Below are positions 16,657-26,531 of a stretch of DNA of 48,650 nucleotides, one piece after another (positions within the stretch are counted from its first letter, which is position 1; every line of letters starts with the position of its first letter). Source of the stretch: Gallionellaceae bacterium (GTDB lineage: Bacteria > Pseudomonadota > Gammaproteobacteria > Burkholderiales > Thiobacillaceae); NCBI GenBank assembly GCA_028714875.1, contig JAQTLN010000004.1, positions 186,961 to 235,610 of the forward strand, in the 5' to 3' direction. The translations under genes were made by a program, and so were the position numbers. The notes under the pieces are model-generated. The model ran no database searches. It was not told where the DNA came from and saw nothing but the letters and a program-made list of their open reading frames with translations.

Positions 16657-19419
16657 ATGGGACTTTCGCGTCGTGATTTTCTGAAAAACAGCGTTGCCGG
16701 TGCCACCGCCGCCACGGTGGGGTTGCCGCTTTCCAAACAAGCCGAGGCCGCAGTCAAGGCGGGCGAGGCGGGTTGGCAGTGGGACAAGGGCGTTTGTCGA
16801 TTTTGCGGTACCGGCTGCGGCATCATGATCGCCACCGAGGGTGGCCGCATCGTCGCTACCAAGGGTGACCCTGATGCGCCCGTGAACAAGGGCCTGAACT
16901 GCATCAAAGGCTACTTCAATGGCAAGATCAACTACGGCAAGGATCGTTTGACCCAGCCGCTGCTGCGGATGACCGATGGCAAGTTCGACAAAAAGGGCAA
17001 GTTCCATCCCGTTTCCTGGGAACAGGCCATCGACATCATGGAAGAGAAGATGCGCTGGGCCATGAAGGAAAAAGGCCCGCACGGTATTTCCATCTTCGGT
17101 TCCGGCCAGTACACCATTCATGAGGGCTATGTTGCCGCCAAACTGATGAAGGCCGGCTTCCGCTCCAACAACATCGATCCCAATGCCCGCCATTGCATGG
17201 CCTCCGCCGTGGTCGCCTTCATGCAGACCTTCGGCATAGACGAACCCCAGAATAACTACGACGACATCGAGTACACCGATACCGCCGTGCTGTGGGGCGC
17301 CAACATGGCCGAGATGCACCCGATCCTGTGGTCGCGCATCACCAACCGCCGTCTGACCCACGACAAGATGAAAGTGGTGAACCTGACCACCTACGGCAAC
17401 ATGTCCTCGGACATCGCCGACCTGGAAATCATTTTCTCCCCCAGTTCCGATCTGGCGATCCAGAACTTCATCGCCCGCGAAATCGTGAAGCGTGACGCCA
17501 TCGACCACGATTTCGTCAACAAGCACACTGTCTTCGCCACCGGCCCCTACGACATCGGCTACGGCTTCCGGCCGAAGAATGTGGAGAAATTCGCCTCCGC
17601 GGACGAGATGGAAATCTACAAGAACGAGAAAGTCCACGTCATCGACAAGTACGAGGCCATCGCCCAGCGCAAGAAAGAAGGCGAAGCCGTCGAGCAGAAA
17701 AATACCGGCACCGCGATGAAGGACTGGTCAATCAGTTTCGAGGATTTCAAGACCGCGCTGGAGCCCTACACCCTGGACTTCGTGGCCGAAGTCGCCAAGG
17801 GCGACCCGGATGAGCCGATGGATCAGTTCAAGGCCAAGCTACAGACTCTGGCTGATCTGTACTGTGAAAAAGGCCGCAAGATCATGTCCTTTTGGACCAT
17901 GGGCTTCAACCAGCACCAGCGTGGTTCCTGGGTCAACGAGCAGGCCTACACGAATCATTTGCTCACCGGCCGCCAGGCGGCGCCCGGAAATGGTGCCTTC
18001 TCGCTCACCGGCCAACCCTCGGCCTGTGGTACCGCGCGTGAAGTGGGCACTTTCGCCCATCGCCTGCCCGCCGACATGGTGGTGATGAACCCGAAACACC
18101 GGGCGCATACGGAAGAAATCTGGAAACTGCCGGCCAAGACCATCAATCCGCAGATGGGCAGCCACTTCGTCAAGATCATGCGTGACTTGGAAGACGGCTC
18201 GGTTCTTTTCTCCTGGACCCAGGTGAACAACCCCTGGCAGAACACCGCCAACGTCAACCACTGGATCAAGGCCGCGCGCGACATGAATAACTTCATTGTC
18301 GTTGCCGATGCTTATCCTGGTGTTTCCGCCAAGGTGGCCGACCTGATCCTGCCCGCCGCCATGATCAACGAGAAATGGGGCGCTTACGGCAACGCCGAAC
18401 GCCGCACTCAGGTCTGGCGCCAGCAGATTCTGCCGCCTGGCCAGGCACGCGCTGACATCTGGATGATGCTTGAGCTGTCCAAGCGCTTCAAACTCAAGGA
18501 AGTTTGGGGTGAGCAGCCGATTCCCGGCCTCAAGGCGGAAGGTTTCGCGGATGGCAAGCTGCCTAGTGTGATCGACGAGGCGGTGAAGATGGGTTACTCG
18601 CCGGAGTCCACACTCTATGACGTGCTGTTCGCCACGCCGGAGAACAAGAAGTACAAGTGGCCCGATCCCATTGCCCATGGACACGGCAACCATGTCTGCG
18701 ACCTGCTCAAGGACGGCTGGTTTCCCGAGAAGGCGTTGTTCGAGGAATACCGGAAATTCGGCATGGGCCATGGCCACGATCTGGCACCGTTCGACGTCTA
18801 TCACGACGACAAGGTGCGTGGTCTGAAATGGCCAGTGGTCGAGAAGGACGGCAAGTGGGTGGAAACCGCCTGGCGCAACAACGAGAAGTACGACCCCTAC
18901 GTCAAACCAGGCTCGGGCTTTGATTTCTACGGCAACAACGGCCAGAAGATGATCTCGGGTGATCTGGACAAGTCCGGCGATCCCGACAAGAAAATGGATA
19001 TCTCCGGCAAAGCCAAAATTTACTTCCGTCCCTACGCCTCGCCGGTCGAGAAACCTGATGCCAACTACGACCTCTGGCTGTGTACCGGCCGTGTGTTGGA
19101 GCACTGGCACTCCGGCACTATGACTCGGCGGGTTCCGGAACTGCACCGCGCCGTGCCCTCCGCCGTGTGCTGGATCAACACCAAGGACGCCGCCGCCAAG
19201 GGACTCAAGCGCAACGATCTGGTCTGGGTTGAGTCACGTCGCGGCAAGGTCAAGGTGCGTCTGGAAACCGGCGGCCGCAATCGCGTGCCGCGCGGCCTGG
19301 TCTATGTGCCCTGGTTCGACGAGGGTGTGTTGATCAACAAGGTCACTCTTGACACGACTTGTCCGCTCTCGAAAGAGACCGATTACAAGAAGTGCGCGGT
19401 GAAGATATACAAGGCTTGA
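16657..19419 (+). CDS. napA: Periplasmic nitrate reductase catalytic subunit NapA
   Basis: 920 residues. A Tat leader ([13 protein letters not shown]) is followed by the [4Fe-4S] ligands CRFCGTGC...CIKGYF and the molybdopterin-binding domains; [10 protein letters not shown] contains the likely Mo-ligand cysteine. It reduces nitrate to nitrite in the periplasm. The protein is about 90 residues longer than the usual NapA of about 830. The extra material includes a charged segment around residues 305-390 ([20 protein letters not shown]), which resembles the long NapA of epsilonproteobacteria. The start has a clear ribosome site (GGAGG). Confidence 0.95.
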   Translation: MGLSRRDFLKNSVAGATAATVGLPLSKQAEAAVKAGEAGWQWDKGVCRFCGTGCGIMIATEGGRIVATKGDPDAPVNKGLNCIKGYFNGKINYGKDRLTQPLLRMTDGKFDKKGKFHPVSWEQAIDIMEEKMRWAMKEKGPHGISIFGSGQYTIHEGYVAAKLMKAGFRSNNIDPNARHCMASAVVAFMQTFGIDEPQNNYDDIEYTDTAVLWGANMAEMHPILWSRITNRRLTHDKMKVVNLTTYGNMSSDIADLEIIFSPSSDLAIQNFIAREIVKRDAIDHDFVNKHTVFATGPYDIGYGFRPKNVEKFASADEMEIYKNEKVHVIDKYEAIAQRKKEGEAVEQKNTGTAMKDWSISFEDFKTALEPYTLDFVAEVAKGDPDEPMDQFKAKLQTLADLYCEKGRKIMSFWTMGFNQHQRGSWVNEQAYTNHLLTGRQAAPGNGAFSLTGQPSACGTAREVGTFAHRLPADMVVMNPKHRAHTEEIWKLPAKTINPQMGSHFVKIMRDLEDGSVLFSWTQVNNPWQNTANVNHWIKAARDMNNFIVVADAYPGVSAKVADLILPAAMINEKWGAYGNAERRTQVWRQQILPPGQARADIWMMLELSKRFKLKEVWGEQPIPGLKAEGFADGKLPSVIDEAVKMGYSPESTLYDVLFATPENKKYKWPDPIAHGHGNHVCDLLKDGWFPEKALFEEYRKFGMGHGHDLAPFDVYHDDKVRGLKWPVVEKDGKWVETAWRNNEKYDPYVKPGSGFDFYGNNGQKMISGDLDKSGDPDKKMDISGKAKIYFRPYASPVEKPDANYDLWLCTGRVLEHWHSGTMTRRVPELHRAVPSAVCWINTKDAAAKGLKRNDLVWVESRRGKVKVRLETGGRNRVPRGLVYVPWFDEGVLINKVTLDTTCPLSKETDYKKCAVKIYKA

Positions 19420-19430
19420 TGTAGCAATCC

Positions 19431-19490
19431 CCCTCTCCTTCATGGAGAGGGCCGGGGTGAGGGAGCACTGCCGGCTTCCTCACCCCGGCC
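19431..19490 (+). repeat. Double hairpin between napA and napG
   Basis: CCCTCTCC pairs with GGAGAGGG (19431-19438 with 19444-19451). Immediately after, a 12-bp perfect stem GGCCGGGGTGAG/CTCACCCCGGCC (19450-19461 with 19479-19490) follows. A related unit lies after ubiG at 39337. In this position it could damp expression of napGHB relative to napA or protect the napA message end. Confidence 0.65.
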
Positions 19491-19522
19491 TCAACAATGC
19501 CCTTTTTCGATAGGTGTAAGAA

Positions 19523-20317
19523 ATGTCCGAACAAGGCCCTGGTGGCCTGAATCCCTCCCGCCGAGATTTTCTGGTGAAGCTGGCGCAAGGCGCCGCCATC
19601 GCCGGTACCGGCGGTCTGCTGTGGGACTACATCCTGCGTAACGAAGCGCGCGCCGCGCCCTATGCGCTGCGCCCGCCCGGCGCGCTGGCGGAGAACGATT
19701 TCAACGCCGCCTGCATCAAGTGTGGGCAATGCGTGGTCGACTGCCCGCCGCACATCCTCAAGTTACAACCGGCCGGCGGCAATTTACCCATCGGCATGCC
19801 GTTCTATGTGCCGCGCACGGGTGCCTGCATCATGTGTCCGGATATTCCCTGCATGAAGGCCTGTCCGACCGGCGCGCTATCGCCGAAACTGAAGAAGATC
19901 GAGGACGCGCGCATGGGCCTGGCGGTGATCGACATCGAGAACTGTCTGTCCTATCAGGGGCTGCGCTGCGAAATTTGCCACCGAGAATGCCCGATCAAGG
20001 GCAAGGCCATCACGCTGGAAACGCACCCGCGGCAGACCTCCAAACATGCCATGTTCATCCCTCTGGTGCATTCCGATGCCTGCACCGGTTGCGGCATCTG
20101 CGAGAAAGCCTGCCCGACCGAAATCGCCGCCATCCGCATCCTGCCGCACAAGTTGGTGCAAGGAAAAATCGGCGAGCACTACCGGCTCGGTTGGACTTTC
20201 GATACCGAGGTCACTCAGGACTTCAAACCCGCCGAGGCTTTGCCGGCGAACGCGGTGGATGCCCCCGTGCCGAAGACGGCACCCGGTATGGATTATCTGA
20301 ATGAGGGTGGGCTATGA
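19523..20317 (+). CDS. napG: Ferredoxin-type protein NapG
   Basis: 264 residues. A Tat leader with SRRDFL (12-17) is followed by four [4Fe-4S] motifs: CIKCGQCVVDCP, CIMCPDIPCMKACP, a modified CEICHRECP and CTGCGICEKACP. NapG works in the periplasm with the membrane protein NapH to pass electrons from quinol towards NapB/NapA. It overlaps napH by four bases (ATGA), indicating coupled translation. Confidence 0.93.
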   Translation: MSEQGPGGLNPSRRDFLVKLAQGAAIAGTGGLLWDYILRNEARAAPYALRPPGALAENDFNAACIKCGQCVVDCPPHILKLQPAGGNLPIGMPFYVPRTGACIMCPDIPCMKACPTGALSPKLKKIEDARMGLAVIDIENCLSYQGLRCEICHRECPIKGKAITLETHPRQTSKHAMFIPLVHSDACTGCGICEKACPTEIAAIRILPHKLVQGKIGEHYRLGWTFDTEVTQDFKPAEALPANAVDAPVPKTAPGMDYLNEGGL

Positions 20318-21252
20318 GCGCGATCCCTCCCTTCGGCAAGGCCGATGCCCTGGCCTCTGTGGAAAAGCTTCATAGCCGTTCCGCCGCTGCCCAAGTCTGG
20401 TCCTGGCGTTACATCATCCTGCGCCGGATCAGCCAGTTCGGCATCCTGCTGCTGTTCTTCGGTACGACGCATTGGGCCTGGCAAGTGGCGAAGGATGTCC
20501 CTCTGCTGCGTGGCAACCTCTCGGCGTCTAAATTCATCGGCTTGATTCCCCTGACCGATCCCTTCGCCGCTTTGCAGATTTTCCTGACTGGCCATGTCCT
20601 GCGGCAGGAAAGCCTGATCGGCGCCGCCATCGTGCTGGGCATTTACTTCCTGATAGGCGGTCGCGTGTTCTGTGCCTGGGTCTGCCCGGTGAACGTGGTG
20701 ACCGACGCCGCCGGCTGGTTGCGCAACAAGATGGGTGTTCAGGCCATCTTTCATATTCCGCGCACGCTCAGGTATTTCATTCTGGCGGCCACCCTCTTGA
20801 TCACGGTCATCAGTGGTCTGGCCGCCTTCGAGTGGGTGAGTCCGATCGGCATGGCGCATCGCGAGATCATCTTCGGTTTGGGGATGGGGTTCACCGCGTT
20901 GCTGGCGATCTTTCTGTTCGATCTGCTGATCCTCAAGAATGGCTGGTGCGGCCACCTCTGCCCACTCGGCGCTTTCTACAGTCTTATCGGCAAGACCTCC
21001 CTGCTTCGCGTGCGTTTCGACAAGAATACCTGCACGCATTGCGGTGAGTGCGCCAAGATTTGTCCGGAGCCGCAGGTGCTTAATCTGAAGAAGTTGGATG
21101 AACGTGGTTATGTGTTTTCCGGTGAATGCAGCAACTGCGGTCGCTGCTCGCCGATTTGCCCCGAAGGAAGTCTGAAGTTCGATTTCAAACCCCTGATCCG
21201 CGGCCACAATGTGCAGGCGGACGCCATTGCCGTTCAAAGGAGGACGAAATGA
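20314..21252 (+). CDS. napH: Quinol dehydrogenase membrane component NapH
   Basis: 312 residues with four membrane helices between about residues 30 and 215. There are two CxxxCP motifs (CAWVCPVN and CGHLCPLG) at the membrane face and two C-terminal [4Fe-4S] motifs (CTHCGECAKICP and CSNCGRCSPICP). It is the membrane quinol-oxidising partner of NapG. No napC follows, so NapGH is the only quinol-to-Nap route encoded in this operon. Confidence 0.93.
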   Translation: MSAIPPFGKADALASVEKLHSRSAAAQVWSWRYIILRRISQFGILLLFFGTTHWAWQVAKDVPLLRGNLSASKFIGLIPLTDPFAALQIFLTGHVLRQESLIGAAIVLGIYFLIGGRVFCAWVCPVNVVTDAAGWLRNKMGVQAIFHIPRTLRYFILAATLLITVISGLAAFEWVSPIGMAHREIIFGLGMGFTALLAIFLFDLLILKNGWCGHLCPLGAFYSLIGKTSLLRVRFDKNTCTHCGECAKICPEPQVLNLKKLDERGYVFSGECSNCGRCSPICPEGSLKFDFKPLIRGHNVQADAIAVQRRTK

Positions 21253-21710
21253 GGAAGACCTTGCTATTGAGTGCTGTACTGGCCTCTCTCTTGTCCCTGC
21301 CCGCTATCGCGGTACAGGACCAGGCCATCTCCGAGGATTCTCTCGGTTTATACAATTCCAGTGTCTATGAAGTTCTCGATCCGGCTGTGACCAACTATGG
21401 TGGTGGCGACCCGGGTACCAACAAACGTTCGGTTCGCTCCTATAACTCCGCGCCGCCCATGATCACGCATAGTACGCAGGACATGCTGCCCATCACGCGT
21501 GACTCCAATCTGTGCAAGGACTGCCATGTGCAGCCCGACCTGATCGGCCAGAAGATCGTCAAGGGCACGCCGATTCCGGCACCAGTCAGCCACTATGTCG
21601 ATGCAAAGAAGGGTGAGCTCTATATGGGTCGCTGGAACTGTACTCAGTGCCACCGCCCGCAGGCCAAGGTGAACGTGCTGGTGAAGAGTACTTTCAGGAA
21701 AGCGAAGTAA
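21249..21710 (+). CDS. napB: Dihaem cytochrome c NapB
   Basis: 153 residues from the ATG at 21249, overlapping the napH stop (ATGA). A signal peptide (TLLLSAVLASLLSLPAIA) precedes two CxxCH haem sites, CKDCH and CTQCH, with conserved MITHS and SHYVDA histidines as likely distal ligands. NapB transfers electrons to NapA in the periplasm. It is the last gene before a good terminator. Confidence 0.93.
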   Translation: MRKTLLLSAVLASLLSLPAIAVQDQAISEDSLGLYNSSVYEVLDPAVTNYGGGDPGTNKRSVRSYNSAPPMITHSTQDMLPITRDSNLCKDCHVQPDLIGQKIVKGTPIPAPVSHYVDAKKGELYMGRWNCTQCHRPQAKVNVLVKSTFRKAK

Positions 21711-21766
21711 CCGCCTGTTGCCGCGTCCATCCGTTACCGGGTGGCGTGGCGGCTACGGGTAAAATG

Positions 21767-21794
21767 GCCGGCCTCGCAAAGGTCGGCTTTTTTT
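21767..21794 (+). terminator. Rho-independent terminator of the nap operon
   Basis: GCCGGCC (21767-21773), loop TCGCAAA and GGTCGGC (21781-21787) form a 7-bp stem with one G-T pair, followed by seven T. The T-run ends directly at the ATG of the next gene. Confidence 0.75.
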
Positions 21795-22136
21795 ATGCAC
21801 GCAGAACCTATCATCCGCATTCTTTTTCCCGCGCCGTTGAATCTCGGACCGGGAAAAATCCGTCTGCTGGAAGCTATTCACTGCGCGGGTTCGCTATCCG
21901 GCGCCGCGCGGAAATTGCATATTTCCTATCGCCGCGCCTGGGATATGCTGGATTCACTTAATCGGAATTGTCCGGTGCTACTGGTTGAAACCGCCACCGG
22001 AGGGGCAAGAGGGGGTGGAGCCAAACTCACCACGCAAGCGATCGTGTTGCTTGAGCGTTATCGTGAGCTGGAAGCGAGCGTGAGGTCGCTGGTCACGGCC
22101 GAGGCCGCGGACCTGATGAAGCTGTTTGAAGTCTGA
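21795..22136 (+). CDS. ModE N-terminal-domain regulator
   Basis: 113 residues equivalent to the winged-helix domain of ModE (LLEAIHCAGSLSGAARKLHISYRRAWDMLDSLN). It lacks the C-terminal molybdate-binding (Di-MOP) domains, so it may be a repressor lacking its own molybdate sensor. Its position just after nap, whose NapA needs molybdenum cofactor, is suggestive. The ATG abuts the T-run of the nap terminator, with no ribosome site visible. Translation of a leaderless message or a later start is possible. An ATG at 21741 would extend the frame through the terminator and is less credible. Confidence 0.75.
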   Translation: MHAEPIIRILFPAPLNLGPGKIRLLEAIHCAGSLSGAARKLHISYRRAWDMLDSLNRNCPVLLVETATGGARGGGAKLTTQAIVLLERYRELEASVRSLVTAEAADLMKLFEV

Positions 22137-22180
22137 TGCGCGCGGGTGGCCACTTGCGGGCCGCCCGGATGATTTCCGGG

Positions 22181-22435
22181 TTATTCGTCAGTCGGCTTTT
22201 CGGCGCCTTTCAGCGTGGGGAGTTCAATTTGCTTGGCCGGTGAAACGGTGGAGATCGCATGTTTGAAGATTGCCTGCACCGCTTGGTCGTTGCCGCGCAA
22301 CAAGACCATGTACTGGTCGAACGATTCGATCTTGCCGACCAGTTTGATGCCGTTGACCAGAAACACCGAGCAATGCACATGCTCTTTGCGCAGGGTGTTG
22401 AGGAAAACGTCTTGAAGATTCTGGCGCTCGCTCAT
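22181..22435 (-). CDS. hfq: RNA chaperone Hfq
   Basis: 84 residues with the Sm fold. The Sm1 region is [40 protein letters not shown] (quoted in parts: start [10 protein letters not shown], end [10 protein letters not shown]) and Sm2 contains FKHAISTV. Hfq forms a hexamer and pairs small RNAs with mRNAs. The usual YKH motif is FKH here, and the Sm1-Sm2 link (RGNDQAVQA) differs from the common KNT-VTQM version, so it is somewhat divergent. It stands alone, convergent with the ModE-like gene. It is not in the usual miaA-hfq-hflX setting, so a second hfq elsewhere is possible. Confidence 0.85.
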   Translation of the reverse strand: MSERQNLQDVFLNTLRKEHVHCSVFLVNGIKLVGKIESFDQYMVLLRGNDQAVQAIFKHAISTVSPAKQIELPTLKGAEKPTDE

Positions 22436-22562
22436 GGTAATTTCGCTGGAGTGAATTTTGACGGCGCATCATAGCATGCGCGCGTAAAAGCACTTCGCGC
22501 CGGCTTGCAAGGTCGACAAGACTTCCCCATTTACGTGTCAGGAAAACCCCATTACCACCACC

Positions 22563-23480
22563 ATGAAATACAAGGATTACTACCAGATACTCGGCGTGGC
22601 GCGAGATGCCAGCAAAGAGGAGATCAAAAAAGCCTATCGACGACTGGCGCGCAAATACCACCCTGATGTTTCCAAAGAGGTGGCGGCCGAGGAGAAATTC
22701 AAGGAAGTCAACGAGGCCAACGAGGTGCTGAGCGATGCGGAAAAACGTGCCGCGTATGACCAGCTTGGTACTTCCTACCGCCCTGGTCAGAATTTCCGCC
22801 CACCACCGGGTTGGGGTGGCGGGTCCGCCGGCGGGGATTTCGCCGGCGCGGATTTCTCCGATCTGTTCTCGCAACTGTTTGGTGGACGCCAGCAGGCTGG
22901 CGCCGGCCGTCGTCATCATGGTAGTGGTGGCGCTGTGCCTGGTCAGGACGTCGAAGCCAGCCTCACACTGACCCTGGAAGAGGCCTATCACGGTGTGGAA
23001 AAACATTTGAGCCTGTCCGCTCAGGATGGCACCCGCGATGTGAAGTTGCGCGTGCCGGCCGGTGCCTTGCCGGGCAAGCGCCTGCGTGTCCCCGGCAAGG
23101 GGCAGCGTTCACCCTATGGCGGGGCGGCGGGCGATCTCTATCTGGTGATTCAGATCGCGCCCAATGCGCGTTATCGCCTGGAGAACAAGGATATTTACCT
23201 GGATACGCCGATTGCGCCTTGGGAAGCCGCGCTGGGTAGCGCCATCACCGTGCCGACGCTGAGCGGCAACGTGCGGGTAAAAGTGCCGGCCGGTACGCGT
23301 AGTGGCCAGAAATTGCGCCTGTCCGGACGCGGAATGCCAGTTAGCGCTGGGGCGGGGGATTTCTATGTGCAGTTGCAGGTCGTGTTGCCCGCGGCACTGA
23401 GTGACGCGGAGCGCGGGCTCTATGAGCAGCTAGCCAAACTGGCCGACTTTGATCCGAGGCCGGATTTTCCCAAGGATTGA
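22563..23480 (+). CDS. cbpA: DnaJ-class co-chaperone CbpA
   Basis: 305 residues. The J domain (1-70) contains HPD at 33-35 in [10 protein letters not shown] Gly-rich linker follows (about 80-125), then two C-terminal substrate-binding domains without the zinc-finger region. This is the layout of CbpA, the curved-DNA-binding DnaJ homologue that stimulates DnaK. No cbpM modulator follows; instead the gene converges on the parvulin gene, with a strong hairpin between. Confidence 0.88.
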   Translation: MKYKDYYQILGVARDASKEEIKKAYRRLARKYHPDVSKEVAAEEKFKEVNEANEVLSDAEKRAAYDQLGTSYRPGQNFRPPPGWGGGSAGGDFAGADFSDLFSQLFGGRQQAGAGRRHHGSGGAVPGQDVEASLTLTLEEAYHGVEKHLSLSAQDGTRDVKLRVPAGALPGKRLRVPGKGQRSPYGGAAGDLYLVIQIAPNARYRLENKDIYLDTPIAPWEAALGSAITVPTLSGNVRVKVPAGTRSGQKLRLSGRGMPVSAGAGDFYVQLQVVLPAALSDAERGLYEQLAKLADFDPRPDFPKD

Positions 23481-23484
23481 GTCG

Positions 23485-23520
23485 CGTGGACCGGGCGCGA
23501 AGCGGTACGCCCGGTCCATG
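23485..23520. terminator. Bidirectional hairpin between cbpA and the parvulin gene
   Basis: TGGACCGGGCG (23487-23497) is perfectly complementary to 23508-23518, with a 10-nt loop; two more pairs can form outside. It lies between convergent genes. There is no T-run, so termination efficiency is unclear. Confidence 0.5.
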
Positions 23521-23539
23521 TGATTCCGCTAGTCGCTAG

Positions 23540-24349
23540 TTACTCCACCTTGGCGGTGGCGGCCAGTTCCTTCACCAGTCTGCCGATCTGCTGTTGCTGG
23601 AGTTGCCCGGCGATGCGGTTCTTGATTTTTTCGTAGTCGGGGAAATCCAGTTTCCGGGTTTCTTCCAACTGGATGACGTGCCAGCCGAAGCGGGTTTGCA
23701 CCGGATTCTTGGTGACTTCACCTTTTTTCAGGCCAACCATCGCCTGGGCGAACTCCGGAACCAGATTGGCCGGCACCACCCAGCCGAGATCACCGCCGTT
23801 GCCGGCCGAGGTGTCCTTTGAATATTTCTTGGCCAGATCCTCGAACTTGGTCTTTCGGCTGGCGTTGAGCTTGACGATGAGATCCCTGGCTTCTTTCTCG
23901 CTGTTCACAAGGATATGGCGGGCGCGGTACTCGTTACTGCCGGCTTTTTCCTTGGCGATCTCATATTCCGCTTTGACCGTCTCTTCCTTGATCGGGTTGG
24001 CGCGCAGGTAGGCTTCCAGCGCCGCGCGACCGAGCAGTTCCATTTTCTGGAATTGCAGGGCGGCCGCCACGGTGGGGTCTTTGTCCAGACCTTTTTTTAC
24101 CGCGTCCTGGGCGAGCAGCACGGCCGTGACCGCGCCGTCCTTGATCGAGTCATCGGTCAGCGACTCGGGCGGCATCTCACGCTTGATCCGATTCTGCCGG
24201 ATGAAATTCGCGTACATGCCGGGCACGGCTTCGCCGTTGACCACGGCCAAGGGCTTGTCGGCGGCGGGAGTGGTGGCGGGAGCGTCAGCCGCCTGGACGG
24301 GCAGGGCGCAGCAGACGATCAAGAAAGACAACAGTCGAGCGTGTTTCAT
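23540..24349 (-). CDS. Periplasmic parvulin-type peptidyl-prolyl isomerase
   Basis: 269 residues from the ATG at 24349, where the signal peptide begins (MKHARLLSFLIVCCALPVQA). An upstream frame exists but is not hydrophobic. A SurA/PpiC-like helical N-region precedes the parvulin domain (about 145-240): RARHILVNSEKEA, FEDLAKKYSKDTSAGNGGDLGW and TRFGWHVIQLEE. It would assist folding of exported proteins. It heads a minus-strand run with bolA, yciI and yciB upstream. Confidence 0.88.
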   Translation of the reverse strand: MKHARLLSFLIVCCALPVQAADAPATTPAADKPLAVVNGEAVPGMYANFIRQNRIKREMPPESLTDDSIKDGAVTAVLLAQDAVKKGLDKDPTVAAALQFQKMELLGRAALEAYLRANPIKEETVKAEYEIAKEKAGSNEYRARHILVNSEKEARDLIVKLNASRKTKFEDLAKKYSKDTSAGNGGDLGWVVPANLVPEFAQAMVGLKKGEVTKNPVQTRFGWHVIQLEETRKLDFPDYEKIKNRIAGQLQQQQIGRLVKELAATAKVE

Positions 24350-24409
24350 AGGTTCCCCATGAGTTGGTGTGGTCGTTTCGGAGTGCAAGGGTGCGTGCAA
24401 GTTCCGCGG

Positions 24410-24676
24410 CTAAAGTTCGCTGGGTGCCAGGGCAGTGATGGAGAGCGCATGGATGCGTGTCGTCATCAGGTCACCCAGTGCCTGGTAGATGGCACGATGC
24501 CGGGCCATGCTGTTTTGCCCCGTGAAGGCGGCGGCAATCAAAGTGAGTTGGTAGTGGCCGCCACCCGATCTGGCGCCGGCATGGCCGGCGTGCAGCGCGG
24601 ATTCGTCGACGATCTCGATGTGTTCGGGCGCCAGCACGGCCAGGCGTTGTTTCATTTCACTGATCGTATCGCTCAT
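24410..24676 (-). CDS. bolA: BolA family protein
   Basis: 88 residues from the ATG at 24676 (MSDTISEMKQRL). The BolA/IbaG fold is seen in HAGHAGARSGGGHYQLTLIAAAF and RHRAIYQALGDLM. BolA proteins bind monothiol glutaredoxins and iron-sulphur clusters and affect cell morphology. It sits between yciI and the parvulin gene, a grouping frequently found in betaproteobacteria. Confidence 0.88.
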   Translation of the reverse strand: MSDTISEMKQRLAVLAPEHIEIVDESALHAGHAGARSGGGHYQLTLIAAAFTGQNSMARHRAIYQALGDLMTTRIHALSITALAPSEL

Positions 24677-24686
24677 TTTCGTGGCC

Positions 24687-24992
24687 TCATGGCAACACCT
24701 TCTTGAATGGTTTGACGCTGACCTGAGCATAAACGCCCGCGGCCACGTAGGGGTCGGCGGCGGCCCAGGTTTGCGCGGCTTCCAGGCTTTCGAAGGCGGC
24801 GACGATCAGGCTGCCGCTGAAGCCGGCCGGGCCGGGATCGGGACTGTCGATGGCGGGGAAGGGACCGGCCAGCAGCAGACGGCCGTCATCCTTGAGCTGA
24901 TTCAGTCGCGCGAGATGGTCGGGGCGCGCGGCCAGGCGCTTCTCCAGGCTGTCCGGGACATCCTCGGCGACGATGGCGTAGAACAGATTCAT
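24687..24992 (-). CDS. YciI family protein
   Basis: 101 residues from the ATG at 24992. The ferredoxin-like YciI fold shows [37 protein letters not shown] and [18 protein letters not shown], with the conserved His (RPDHLARL) and Asp. The catalytic role of the family is not known. It overlaps yciB by four bases, so the two are coupled. Confidence 0.85.
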   Translation of the reverse strand: MNLFYAIVAEDVPDSLEKRLAARPDHLARLNQLKDDGRLLLAGPFPAIDSPDPGPAGFSGSLIVAAFESLEAAQTWAAADPYVAAGVYAQVSVKPFKKVLP

Positions 24993-25594
24993 TCCTCTTC
25001 CTTGATGTGCCGTGACAGATAAATGGTCTGGCCGATGATGAACAGCAGCATCAGGCCCAGCGAGCCGAACATCTTGAAGTTCACCCAGGTATCGGTGGAG
25101 TAGTGCATCGCCACCCACAGGTTGGTGATGCCCATCAGCGTGAAGAACACGGTCCAGCCGAAGTTGAGCCGGGTCCAGACCACGTCGGGCAGCGACACGT
25201 TCTTTTCCATCATCAGGCGGATCAGGTTGCGTTCGAACAGGATCGGCGCCAACCCCAAAGAGAGGGCGAAGATCCAGTAAAGCACGGTCGGTTTCCACTT
25301 GATGAAGGTTTCATCGTGCAGGAACAGGGTGGCGCCGCCGAAAACCACGATCAGTACCAGCGATATCCACAACATGGTTTCCACCTTGCGGTGGCGCAGC
25401 CACACCCATGCGATCTGGCCGAAACTGGCGATGATGGCGACCAGCGTGGCCAGGAATACGCCGGGCTTGGTGCCGCTGTCGAGGATGATGCCCAGCGCGG
25501 CCAGCCAGGAGGTGGCGCTTTCGGGGTTTTTTTCGCCCACCTGGTAGGCGGCGAAAAACAGGATGATGGGAAACAGGTCGAAGAGAATCTTCAC
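24989..25594 (-). CDS. yciB: Inner membrane septation protein YciB (IspZ)
   Basis: 201 residues with five or six membrane helices and the family N-terminus [17 protein letters not shown]. The start is a GTG at 25594; the sequence before it is C/T-rich with no ribosome site, but no better start exists, since the upstream frame lacks family similarity. YciB affects envelope integrity and septation in enterobacteria. Confidence 0.85.
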   Translation of the reverse strand: MKILFDLFPIILFFAAYQVGEKNPESATSWLAALGIILDSGTKPGVFLATLVAIIASFGQIAWVWLRHRKVETMLWISLVLIVVFGGATLFLHDETFIKWKPTVLYWIFALSLGLAPILFERNLIRLMMEKNVSLPDVVWTRLNFGWTVFFTLMGITNLWVAMHYSTDTWVNFKMFGSLGLMLLFIIGQTIYLSRHIKEEE

Positions 25595-25689
25595 GGGGGA
25601 GGAGGGGGGCTGGAAGGTGAGGGGGGAGGGCGGCGGGCATTTTGCTATGATTGTCGGCCGCGTCACAAGTAAGAGTGTCCCAAGTCAGT

Positions 25690-26520
25690 ATGCCGGTCTA
25701 CGATCTCCACAGCCATTCCACCGCCTCCGATGGCGTACTTTCACCCGGTGAACTGGTACGGCGCGCCGCCGAGCAGGGGGTGAATTTTCTGGCGCTGACC
25801 GATCACGACGACCTGCGTGGCCTGGTCGAGGCGCGCGCTACGGCGGCAGCGCATGACATCGAAGTGGTCGCCGGCGTGGAAGTCTCGATCACCTGGCGTA
25901 ACTCCACCGTGCATATTGTCGGCCTGCGTGTCGATCCCGGCGCCGATCTCCTGGCCGCCGGCCTCTACCAGAACCGTGCCGGCCGTACCGAGCGGGCCGA
26001 GCGCATGGCGGACGAATTGGCGCGCCTGGGTATTACCGGCGCCCTGGAAGGGGCTTATGCCTTTGCCGGCAACAAGGAATTGATCGGCCGCACCCATTTC
26101 GCACGCTTTCTGGTGGCAAGCGGCGTGGTGAAAGATGTGAAAACCGTGTTCAAGAAATATCTGGTCAAGGGCAAGCCCGGTTATGTGCACCATGACTGGG
26201 CCAGTCTCGCCGATGCGCTGGCCTGGATCCGCGCGGCCGGAGGCCAGTCCGTGCTGGCGCATCCCGGTCGTTACCACTTCGGGCGCGAACGCATGCGCGA
26301 CCTGCTGAAAGAGTTCAAGGAACTCGGAGGCGATGCCATCGAAGTGGTCACCGGCAGTCATACCGCCGATCAGGTGCCGGTCTATGCCGATCTGGCGGTG
26401 GAGTTCGATTTCCTCGCTTCGGTCGGGTCCGACTTCCATGCCCCCGGCGAGGGCGGCCGTGAACTGGGCCGCTTGATGCCGTTGCCGCTGCGTTGCCGGC
26501 CGGTCTGGCACTGCTGGTAA
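25690..26520 (+). CDS. PHP-domain phosphoesterase (RNase AM-like)
   Basis: 276 residues from the ATG at 25690. PHP metal-binding motifs are DLHSHSTASDG, LTDHDD, VHHDW and SVGSDFHAPGE. The closest family is YciV/Rnm, which removes nucleotides from RNA 5' ends and hydrolyses 3',5'-nucleotides. It diverges from yciB and is followed by yciO after 11 bases, matching the conserved order of this cluster. Confidence 0.85.
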   Translation: MPVYDLHSHSTASDGVLSPGELVRRAAEQGVNFLALTDHDDLRGLVEARATAAAHDIEVVAGVEVSITWRNSTVHIVGLRVDPGADLLAAGLYQNRAGRTERAERMADELARLGITGALEGAYAFAGNKELIGRTHFARFLVASGVVKDVKTVFKKYLVKGKPGYVHHDWASLADALAWIRAAGGQSVLAHPGRYHFGRERMRDLLKEFKELGGDAIEVVTGSHTADQVPVYADLAVEFDFLASVGSDFHAPGEGGRELGRLMPLPLRCRPVWHCW

Positions 26521-26531
26521 AGGTGGCAAGC

